The notes beneath the pieces are model-generated. The model was not told where the DNA came from. It saw nothing but the letters and a program-made list of their open reading frames with translations, and did not search any database. Shown in pieces: positions 10,788-21,204 of a DNA stretch of 64,000 bases (the first letter of the stretch is position 1; the number at the start of each line of letters is the position of its first letter). Made by a program: the position numbers and the translations under genes. This DNA comes from Cannabis sativa. Taxonomy: Eukaryota > Streptophyta > Magnoliopsida > Rosales > Cannabaceae. The stretch is from assembly GCF_029168945.1 (NCBI RefSeq), contig NC_083607.1, forward strand, positions 36,131,257 to 36,195,256. The letters are read 5' to 3'.

Positions 10788-13700
10788 ATGGTAATTGATT
10801 TACTTACATGTAATTTGGACTTTAAAACGATTCTTTGTATGTTTTTTGGATGGTATCATGTTGTATTGAGTGTTATTTGATGATTGATTGATGATTGTGA
10901 AATTTTCGTAAAAAATAATTGTTATTTCGGTTCTGGCATTATTTTTATTGGATAGTATGGAAAAAATTAAGCAAGTTAGCCTTTTACAGAACTCAATTTG
11001 GATTTTATTTGAATTAGTTATGATTTTTTGAAGATTTGACAAAATCGGGGCTGTGCTGATAGTTTCCTGCGATCGCAGAACTGTCCGTACAGTTTCGAAT
11101 TTTTTCAATTTTCTTCAATTTTTCATACTTTTTCATGGAATTAACTTCCAATTTTTTGTATGGTTTTGTATATATACTATTACTATTCCTAATTCAATTC
11201 TAATTATCTTTTTGAATTAATTTAAATTTTTTTTAATTTAATTCAAGATATTAGTGTAATTTGAATTTGAATAGAATTAGTATTTATCTTTTTGCTTAAA
11301 AATCTATCTTATTTTTAAATTTGATTATATTTTTTTTTTAAGTTTAAGGTCAGATATTTTAAGATATTTATAATATCTTTTAAGATATTTATAATATCTT
11401 TTAAGATATTTAAAAATATCTTATCTTTTAAGATATTTATAATATCTTTTAAAGATATTTATAATATCTTTTAAGATATTTTAAAAAATATCTTATCTTT
11501 TAAGATATTTTAAAAATATCTTATCTTTTAAGATTTTTTAATTAAATCTTTTTAGATATTTTGACCATATTTAAATTTAAAATAAGATATTTATAATCAT
11601 GTAATTTTAAATAGATATAAGATATTTTGCTAATTTTTTAAATTTTGTTATTTTATTTATTTAAATTACATTTAAAATTTGAAAAAGATATTTATTTATC
11701 TTTTCTAATTTTTTATTTAATTTTTATTTATAAAATAATATTTAAAATTTAAAAGTAGTTAGCAAATTTTTGAAATGATATTTAGGTTGGTTCAAACCTA
11801 ATTTTTCAAAATTGTAGGTTTAATTTTAAATTTAAATATTTAATTAATTTTCGAAATTTTTTTTAAATTTTTTTTCGAAAATCCATTTTAATAATATTTC
11901 GAAATTAATTATTTAATTTAAAATTAAATAAATCCTACATCCAACTATCCAGCTAACCTTGTTGCAGGAGTATGTGGTTTTAGCTTGTTTGTAAGTTTTC
12001 AAAACCTATTATTACTTGATTGCAAATAGCCATGGTTACCTTTTGCCAGATCTAATGATCTGATGGCTCCCTTGGTCAAGATAATAATTTGTAACAGGTA
12101 TATTTACAATCTTCTTTCATCTGTGTATGACCTAGCAACATGATAGGACCCATCCAAAGTGTGCCTGTGTGAGCCTATGTGTTTAATTTTATTATAGATG
12201 CATATAGGTTAATGTTGCTAAAATAAATTATCATAGTTTTTGATAGAATTTATTTAGGCCCATTTAGTTTTTGGGCCTATTCAATTAATAACAGTTGTTC
12301 TTATTAAGGTTAAATTCCTCTCTTTTGGGCCTTGTGTGAGAGTTGGGAGCCATAGAAGTGGGTACGACATACTGAACCCAGCACCCCCTCACACAAACCA
12401 CCCCAATTGTGAAGGCCCATTTGCCTGATTTGAATAACTGTACTAGGTTAATTACACTAGTTTAACCTAATAAAAATTGATTAGCAACATAATTAATTTC
12501 ATTTATTTTGAAATTAATTTAAGAAAAATATAGTTTAAAGAATTTTTTTTATTCTAAGCTAAACTATATGTATTTTCTTGTATTTAATTAAATATAGAAT
12601 TATAACCATCTAGATTCTTTCTGGAGCTTAATTTAAATTTTTCATTAAATATTCCTATTTAAGTTGATATTTAGTTATCTACAACTAACCAACTTAAATC
12701 TGAATATCTTTTGAATTTCAAATTTCAAAATTAAGTTGAGGAATTTTAGGCATTGGTTATTAAGATTCTTTAGATATTTTTTAAGTTAATATCTTTTCAA
12801 ATATTAACTTAAAATGGAATATTTTCAAATTAAGTGGTTACAACTTAATTTTTGATATTTAATTAAATTTAAATTTGAAAAATATTTAAGTTCTAGATTT
12901 TTTCTAATACAACTTAAATTAGATATTTTTTTTTCAAATTTTGTGGAAAAGATACTTAGTCAAATAAGATATTTTCTAGATAGTTATTTCTAGACTACTT
13001 ATTATTTCTAATATTAAATAGGAAAATATTATACATTGTGAAATTAATTATTTAAATAATTAATTTTGGTACAATTTATTTTAAGTATATTTTTCCTAGT
13101 ATTAAACTAGAAATTAATAATTAAGCCTTCTCTACACTTAATTATTTATTTCTTGAATTTAATACATTTAATTAATTTGAAAATTAAATACCTAAGTTGA
13201 TTTTTATCATCATACTTAAATATTTCTTTTTCATGACATTTAATTAAATAGAAAATTATTTTTAGTTGAAATTTTAATTTTTCAACTAAATTTAAATAAT
13301 TTTCAAAATATATTTTTTCTTTATTTTATTAATCAATTTTCGAAATTGCATTTCTTAAATGCTAGAATTTCGAATTTTATCTTGAAAAATAGATTAAGTT
13401 GTAAATTAATTATTTATTTTAATTAATTCTTGGATCAACTTAAATCAATGATTTTTTCATTTATTGATTAATTTAAAATAAATTGAATTAAAGTATATTA
13501 TTAGAAATTGAATTAATTAGTCAAAGGAAAATCTAGACAGGTGATATTTTTGCTTGAAGTATTTTTCTAGTGTATTTAATTAAATAGAAAATTAATATTT
13601 AAGTTGATTTTCATCATCATACTTAAATATTTGACATTTTTCTTATATATTTAATTAAATAGGAAAATTATATTTTTTGTTGTAAATTAATTTTATTAAT

Positions 13701-14600
13701 TAATTTTGGGCCAACATTAAATTAGAATAATTTTTCCAGTATTTATTTTTTATTGCATTTTTCGAAAATTGTATTCTTATATACTTTAATTTTTCGAAAT
13801 GCAATATATATTTATAGAAAATTAAATTTGAGTTGTAAATTAATTTAAATTAATTTTGTAACAACTTAAATATTTTTTCTAAATATTTATTGGAAATTAT
13901 TACTAAGATGGAAATAATTCATGTTATTTTCATATCCATCTAAGTAAAATTTATAAATATTAAATTAAAATTTATATTTAGAATTTTTCATTCTAAATTG
14001 GAAATTTTAATTAAATAAATATATATTTAAAATAAATAGAATAAATAAAGAGAATAAAAGAAAATACAACTTTTTTTTAAATAATGAGCTTTATTATCAA
14101 GAGACATTCGATCTCCATTGTGGGTTTTACACCGCGTTTGTTTTAGTGAGTAATCCTCCCTAATGGAGGAACGTTCATTAGCAATTTCGCACCGTTTAAC
14201 CTCGCATGATAAGTAGTTTGTAAGTGTTTTGTATGGTATGGATCACCCTAATGGTGGCGACCATACTTGACTTGCAAATTATGAAACAATGGTGGAAGCT
14301 CATAAGATAGAATTGCCTTGACTCTCGCCTAAACGGGACAACGCTGAGTTCCAATCTTGATCGAATAAAAGGTTGCTAGAATGTTTAACATTTTAGACGA
14401 GCTGACAACTCTATTCAATGAATGGTAGCTTTGACTCTCGCCTAAACGGGACACTGATATCAGTTTGTTGAAAACCTTGGAAATTATTTAGGATTGTAAG
14501 TTTCAGTATTTTCACTTGTCATTCCAACTTGCTATATGTTTATAATTTCTGAATTGTGTATGAATTTATATTGAACCATGTTATTTTCTGTTATTAAGTT
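10788..14600 (+). other. Untranslated leader of element B
   Basis: It is noncoding and very AT-rich. It includes a tandem array at 11347-11540, the block shared with A and C at about 11930-12475, and a nested inverted repeat at 12028-12068. Hairpin-forming repeats lie at 14154-14170 and 14213-14282. Duplicated motif copies beginning TTGACTCTCGCC lie at 14318 and 14431. The stretch at 12900-14080 is long AT-rich sequence specific to B in this window. Confidence 0.75.
11347..11540 (+). repeat. Tandem AT-rich array in leader of element B
   Basis: Units of about 20 bases built on TTTAAGATATTTATAATATC repeat with slight variation. The leaders of A and C have only single related segments at the equivalent place, so the array expanded in B. 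Confidence 0.75.
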
Positions 14601-14610
14601 GTAGTTTAAT

Positions 14611-17270
14611 TTCGAATCTTCATTGTTGGTCTAACTTGGCTTGTTTATCTAATGAGATAAATCCCTAGTGGATTTTCACCATTAGACATTCATAATAGTG
14701 TTAGATCTCGAAAGATAAATATTGTATATGCGACATCTAGCTGTTCATCAATTGATGACACCTTAGACTAGTATTTTTACGATATGAAACAAGAAGATTG
14801 TATAAATAAGATTACTTTGACTTTCGCTAATCGAAGCATCGTTGGATTCTTATTTATAAACGAAATTATCCTAATTCCTCTTAGCTTATTCATTTTGAAT
14901 TAGCTTCAAAACATATCATTGGATGAATGGTCTATAAATCATTTCATGTCATTCTATATTTTCTCTTAAGAAATTAAATGACGCTTATGATTATAATCCC
15001 GAAATTCTATTCCCAATTGATATAAATCCTCAATCTTAGAAATCTCCTACTTGTATGGGCAAATCAGACTTAAGAGTTATATTAGTAGTGCTGGTCCAAG
15101 ATAGAATTACTCATTATATTTGGTATAAATTTAAGTCTTTGACTTTAATTTTAAATTCCAAATAGAAATTTTCTTATATTTCTAATTCCAGAATACAATA
15201 CAGTTACACTTTCTCAAGTGTTTATATCCATCTTCTATTAATGGATTAAAACTGTATGGAATATGAGTTAGGTATTCTGTGACCAGGATCCACTTGCAGT
15301 ATTCTAAGAACTCTTTGATGTAACTAAACCTATGTCATCAATAGACAATACCACATTTTTTTTAATCTATGGCATTTCTATCTTGTTCATAATGGATTTG
15401 ACAAGATCAATCTCTGCAAAGAGTTAATATGCCTATATCCACTGAAAGTAGTTCATCTCATTCGCAGATGGATGTGCATTCAGGGGTGGATATGAGTTTT
15501 TCGTTGTATTCTTAAAACGATAACTCTAGATTATACCTTATGCAAAGAAATTTGAAATATTTGAAAAATTTCATTAATTTCTAGCAATGGTTAAACACCA
15601 TTAAGGTATGTGGTTAAAGATCTTGCGAACTGATAGGGGTGGAGAAATAGTTAGTAGATATGCAGTTCAAAGATCATTAAATTGATTTTTGAATTATATC
15701 CAAACTTACCTCCCCAGAAATTTCGAGTTGCATATTGATGATTAGTTACTAGTCGTTGCCTAATTCCTTCTATGGTAATACAATTTCAGAATGATGTAAT
15801 GGTTGTATACTTAACGTAAATCATTACCAGATTCATGGATGACCTAATCAAAATCTTAAGAAAAGCTAGAACTGTTAACCATGGTTTGTTAGCTATTCTA
15901 AATGATTAGGGGTGGACCATCCCATTGTCAATAGATAAGAAAGTGTTTGTTCAAACAAATACTACTTTTCTAAGAAAATGACTAAGTCTGAAAACAAGTA
16001 GCAAATAAAGGAGATATTTAATTCTTGATTCCAAAAGTGTTCTATCATCTTATATAAGATATGATGATCCCACTGCCTCTGTTGTCTTGTCACAACCAAA
16101 GAGGTTAATACCATTTAGTTTTCTTCGACATAATTCACGGTACCTTGTCGTAGTGGGAGAGTTTCTAGGAACTCACCTTCTTATGACTTGGGAGATACTA
16201 GTGATTAAAAGCCATTGTGAGTTTTAACAAGTAATGGATTGTCAAGATAAGAAACTAAGAAGAAAGCCAATAGAACTATGGTTTAATCCATTCACATGGA
16301 GTAACTTAAAGTTTTCTATTACAAGGACATAAAAGGAAATTTTCGTTTATAAGTCCATTCAATGGACTTAACAAAACTTCCTGTTCCTAGCATTATAGGT
16401 TTGAGTTTATCTAAACCTATGGCTTATGGTATACCTGGTAATTACTTACTCTAATGCAAGCAACTTACTTTACTAAGATGCTGAAGCATTTTCTTTCTAA
16501 TGGCAATCTATAGAAGCTTCACAACTTCTTAGGCATAGATTTTATCTAAGGAAAAGTTTCAACTATTCCAGAAAAGATAAAGCCATGAAAGAATTTCTTA
16601 CATCAACAGTGAGAGGTCTTAGATATGCTTTTGTATGCCTTAGACCAGACACCTGCTGTTGAGTGGGAGTAATGAGTAGGTATCAGATTAATCCAGGAGA
16701 AGAACATTGGAAGACAATCAAGTAAATTCTAAGATTAAGAAGTGGAACTATATGTTAGTCTATAAGGGTGTGTTTAAAACTCTTAGACTACACCATATCA
16801 GATTTCAAAAAATTTGCCTTTGTGCTAGTAAATTTTTCTGATAAGATGGTGGTTACTCTGGGGGTGGAATAGTGATTTTGGAGAAGTGTAAAAACCTATC
16901 TGAAGTCTCTAGGTCTACCAGAGAGAGACTGAATGTTAAAGCTGCAGGAAAGGTACTTATTCAGTCTAAGGAAAGTTCTATACATTTTTGGCATCAATCT
17001 AAATTGCCTTAAACTACTAGTGTTAATTTCCTGATTAACCAAAAGTAGTTGCCAAAGATATAGAATCCAGTATCCCAAGAGAGTAAACATATAGAGAGGA
17101 ATTTCACATTATCAATGATTTTGTGATTAAGGAAGAGTAATAGTGGAGAAAAGGTTGTGGTTAATTCAACCTTTCAGATCCTATTACGAGGAGTTTACTA
17201 CTACTACACTTGATTTGTATATCAAGGTGTTGAGATTATTTGAAACGCACTTTTTGTTTTATATTAGTGC
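14611..17270 (+). pseudogene. Element B decayed leader copy and copia pol relics
   Basis: No continuous frame exists. At 14611-14860 there is a second, diverged copy of the leader module. From about 15300, patches match the pol of A and C: an integrase TDRGGE relic near 15630, a PRRSGR relic near 16145, the RT-RNase H link near 16620-16700 (CLRPD), a glycine-rich RNase H piece near 16855, and the SKHIE...YHII relic near 17085. Stops and indels fall between nearly all of them. No gag is recognised. The protein-coding potential is lost although the LTRs are nearly identical. Confidence 0.8.
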
Positions 17271-17281
17271 AAGTGGGAGTT
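17271..17281 (+). other. Polypurine tract of element B
   Basis: AAGTGGGAGTT immediately precedes the 3' LTR. It is intact, unlike the adjacent pol, as expected if cis signals are kept for movement in trans. Confidence 0.85.
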
Positions 17282-19180
17282 TGTTGGGTTTTATGCCCTA
17301 AATAAAACTCATTTCAATATAATCAGATTTACTTATTAATATAGATCAGAAATAACATTTAATGTTGCATGGTTCACATGATTTATTTCATGATTATATG
17401 TACATAATGTATAAATTCATCTGAAACCCTTTTCACATACTTGATCCTGTTTATTGTGCCGTCAACACATTGGAAAGTAAACATGACTGTGTGAATAAAG
17501 TTTCCTAGATTTATCAGACACAGGGTTTTACTGATATGATAATCTACAACAGAGTTTACTTGCATTTGGAGAAGTGCTATGTTCTTTCCAGAGCATTGGT
17601 TAAAGTAAAGCTCAGGTTGGATGCATGGAGTATGCATCGGAAGGGACCGATATTGAACTTTGACTTAGATTTAATTAAACTTACCGTAAAATCTATTCAA
17701 GTCAATATCGCCTAGTTGATCCTAGATCAAATGATCTTAATCCTGTTATGATTAGGCTCAATCTCGAGAGGCTATTCGTGTTCTTTGATTTGTTAGTTAA
17801 GCCTACTTTTAGGTCAGGGTGATACGTACATTTTGGGAACACGGTAGTGCAATTGAGTGAGAGCGCTAACATAAACATGGAATATATAGCTTCTATCCGG
17901 CGAATAGTAAGCAAAGGATGATCTCCTTTGAGCTTGACCAAACAAACATAAATGGTGGAGGACTCATTTCACATAAGCTGAAATATCATTTATACGGGGT
18001 CAAGTGTTTTAAGGAATAAATACATTGTAGGGTGTAACGGTAATTTAATCCCTTTACGGTGTAGATCATTCATATAGAGGATCATTGATCACATTAGGAT
18101 TATAACAATGGATAACTAATGATGTGTCTATATGGTGGAACATATAGAGCATTCTATATACTGAGAGTGCAATTCTAAGTTCTATGCGTGGATTCAACGA
18201 AGAATTAATAAGTTAGTGAATTTTAGTGCTAAATTCTTGATCTACTTATTGGAAGCTCGGTTATATAGACCCATGGTCCCCTCACTAGTTGAGATAATAT
18301 TGCTTGTAAGACTCATGTAATTGGTTTTGATTAATCAATTATAATTCTCAAATTAGACTATGTCTATTTGTGAATTTTTCACTAAGTAAGGGCGAAATTG
18401 TAAAGAAAGAGTTTATAGGGGCATATTTGTTAATTATGATACTTTGTATGGTTCAATTAATGAATATGATAAATGACAATATTATTTAATAATTATTTAT
18501 AGTTATTAAATAGTTAGAATTGGCATTTAAATGGTTGAATTAGGAAATTGGCATTTTTGAGAAAATCAGATACAAAAGGTGTTAAAATTGCAAAATTGCA
18601 AAAAGCAAGGCCCAATCCACTAAGTGTATGGCCTGCTACTTTTGTAGGAAATTTAAACTGATATTTTCATTATTTTAATGCCAAATAATTCAAACCTAAC
18701 CCTAGTGGAATGCTATAAATAGATAGTGAAGGCTTCAGGAAAATTACACTAAAATTTTCTATTTTTCCTTCAGAGAAAAACCTGAGCCTTTCTCTCTCCC
18801 TATCTTTAGCTGCCACTTCTTCTTTCTCTTCCCTCTTGAAATTTCGAAATTTCTTAGTGTATGAGTAGTGCCCACACACAGCAAGTGATACCTCAATCAT
18901 AGTGAGGAAGATCGTGAAGAAAGACTTTCAGCAAAAAGGAGTTTCAGCATCAAAGATTCAGAGAAAGAGATCCATGTTCAGATATTGATAATGCTCTGCT
19001 ACAGAAAGGAATCAAGGGCTAGATATCTGAACGGAAGGAGTCATTTAATTCCGCTACACCCAATGTAAGGTTTCCTAAACTTTATGTGTTTATTTCATCG
19101 TTTTAGAAAGTTCATATTTAGGGTGTTAATAAACATACTTGTGAGTAGATCTAAGATCCTGGTAAAATAAATATCCAACA
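17282..19180 (+). repeat. 3' LTR of element B
   Basis: It begins TGTTGGG and ends ATATCCAACA, with one extra base near the end compared with the 5' LTR. It is followed by the duplicated CATAA at 19181-19185. Confidence 0.96.
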
Positions 19181-19185
19181 CATAA

Positions 19186-20397
19186 ATGGTGGAGTATTCA
19201 TTTCACATAAGCTGAAATATCATTTATACAGGGTCAAGTGTTTTAAGGATAAAATACATAGTAGGGTGTTACGGTAATCTAATCCCGTTACAGTGTAGAT
19301 CATTCATATAAAGGATCATTGATCAAATTAGGATTATAACAATGGATAACTAAAGAAGTGTCTATATGGTGGAACATATAGAGAATTCTATATACTGAGA
19401 GTGCAATTCTAAGTTCTATGCGTGGATTCAACGAAGAATTAATAAGTTAGTGAATTTTAGTGCTAAATTCTTGATCTACTTATTGGAAGCTCAGTTATAT
19501 AGACCCATGGTCCCCGCACTAGTTGAGATAATATTGTTTGTAAGACTCATGTAATTGGTTTTGATTAATCAATTATAATTCATAAATTAGACTATGTCTA
19601 TTTGTGAAATTTTCACTAAGTAAGGGCGAAATTGTAAAGAAAGAGTTAATAGGGGCATATTTGTTAATTATGATACTTTGTATGGTTCAATTAATAAATA
19701 TGATAAATGATAATATTATTTAATAATTATTTATAGTTATTAAATAGTTAGAATTGGCATTTAAATGGTGGAATTAGGAAATTGGCATTTTTGAGAAAAT
19801 CAGATACAAAAGTGTTAAAATTGCAAAATTGTAAAAATCAAGGCCCAAATCCACTAATCCATGGCTGGCCACTTTTGTAGGCTTTTTAAGCTGATATTTT
19901 TATTATTTTAATGCCAAATAATTCAAACCTAACCCTAGTGGAATGCTATAAATAGATAGTGAAGGCTTCAGGAAAATTACACTTTCTAAATTAGAAAAAC
20001 CTGAGCCTTCTCTCTCTTCCTTGGCCGCCACTCTCTCTCTCTCTCTTCTTCCTTTGAATTTCAAAATTACCTTAGTGATTAGAGTAGTGCCCACAGACAG
20101 CAAGCAATACCTCAATCATAGTGAGGAAGATCGTGAAGAAAGATCATCAGCAAAGGAGTTTCAGCATCAAGGATTCAGAGAAAGAGATCCAGGTTTAGAT
20201 CTTGATAATACTCTGCTACAGAAAGGATACAAGGGTTAGAGATCTGAACGGAAGGAGTCATTTAATTCCGCTGCACCCAATGTAAGTTTTCTTAACTTTA
20301 TATGTGTTTAATTTCATCGTTTTAGAAAGTTCTTATTTAGGATGTTAATAAACATACTTGTGAGTAGATCTAAGATCCTGGTAAAATAATTCCAACA
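19186..20397 (+). repeat. 3' LTR of element A, right part
   Basis: It continues the A LTR exactly where 8874 left off once the CATAA duplication is allowed for. It ends in CCAACA at 20397. It resembles the 5' fragment at 1-740 more closely than it resembles B (for example the shared GGCCGCCACTCTC segment). Confidence 0.93.
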
Positions 20398-20400
20398 AAA

Positions 20401-20478
20401 CTGCCAGACCCTAGCAGGAACATGACCTACCAAACCCTGGCAGGAATAGAACCTGCCAGATCCTAGTAGGAGCATGGC
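20401..20478. repeat. 26-bp tandem repeat array, interrupted by element E
   Basis: Three units of 26 bases (20401, 20427, 20453) share the pattern CC(A/T)G(C/A/T)C ... CAGGAACATGAC-like. A fourth decayed unit follows. The bases joined by removing E (20550-20559 to 38560) read CCTGGCAGGACAT, again like a unit. The array was probably part of an older LTR or other repeat into which A and E inserted. Confidence 0.6.
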
Positions 20479-20559
20479 TAGTCAGACCTCAGCCTGCAGA
20501 CATTGTACGGCCAGCCAACCTAACTCCTATAGGTGCTTGGCCGACTAGCTTTTGCCTGG

Positions 20560-21193
20560 TATCACAGGCCGCCTATTTGGACACTCCCAAGTAGGTGGAA
20601 CATGCGGCACTTATTGGCACACCAAGCTAGCAAGTCAGCCTAAACACGCATGCAGGCAAACAAGTTTAAAGGTTAGGCACGATACATATCTCGCACATGT
20701 TGAGTGCAAACAAGAAGCATGAGCAAGCAAACACAAAGCGTCCCCAAGGACCAATCTCACACAACCCACAAGCAAACATATAGGCAAATGGCACGTAATG
20801 GCCCAACAAAGGCAACAAACACGCATCACAAAGACCATATAGAAGCATACACAAGAAGCATGGATAAACATTGTTTTATTATTATATGGCCTTGTTAGGG
20901 CAAGGGAGTACACAGCTGGGCCCCTATCATGCTGGTGACAAGGTGCTTCATAAGTCACCAGGTCACCCCCCCTGAAGAGCTTATTGGGGTTTTAAGGGAT
21001 TTCCAGGAACATACATGATTATAGCTCTCTATAGATATTTTAGTGGAAATACAAAAGAAAGAAAGTTAAACAATAAAAGACTCTCCACCCCAATGAGGTG
21101 CTTGGTGCAAGACTTGATTAATGATCAAGCACCAAGGCATGCTCATGTTACAAATGACCCCATTGTGGGTGTGCCACGGGGCAGCACGCCACA
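20560..21193 (-). repeat. 3' LTR of gypsy element E
   Basis: It matches 37919-38554 and ends in ...CCACA on the plus strand. The terminal TG of the other copy is mutated to TA here. On the minus strand it is preceded by a short purine tract (AAGGAGAA, plus-strand 21194-21201), the likely polypurine tract. Confidence 0.92.
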
Positions 21194-21204
21194 TTCTCCT
21201 TGAC

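Larger units (their letters stand above)
8875..19180 (+). mobile_element. Copia LTR retrotransposon B (non-autonomous, nested in A)
   Basis: Two LTRs of about 1.9 kb (8875-10772 and 17282-19180) bound a 6.5-kb interior. The element is flanked by the perfect 5-bp duplication CATAA at 8870-8874 and 19181-19185. By eye the LTRs differ at about a dozen positions, so the insertion is young. The interior has primer binding site, leader and polypurine tract, but its pol is only patches. Such a combination implies that proteins from another element moved it. Gene conversion between LTRs is a less likely alternative. Confidence 0.95.
1..20397 (+). mobile_element. Copia LTR retrotransposon A (5' end off-window, defective)
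   Basis: The interior runs from a tRNA-Met-type primer binding site at 743 to a polypurine tract at 8191-8201. It is flanked by LTRs that end in CCAACA and begin TGTTAGG. The 3' LTR is present as 8202-8874 plus 19186-20397, because element B lies between them. Removing B gives an LTR of about 1.88 kb. The 5' LTR is seen only as its last 740 bases. Long LTRs together with the pol motifs suggest the Angela-like copia group; this lineage call is an inference. The 5' target duplication lies outside the window, and the 3' flank reads AAACT. The element is dead: gag is truncated, and pol has stops, frameshifts and a hAT insertion. Confidence 0.93.
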
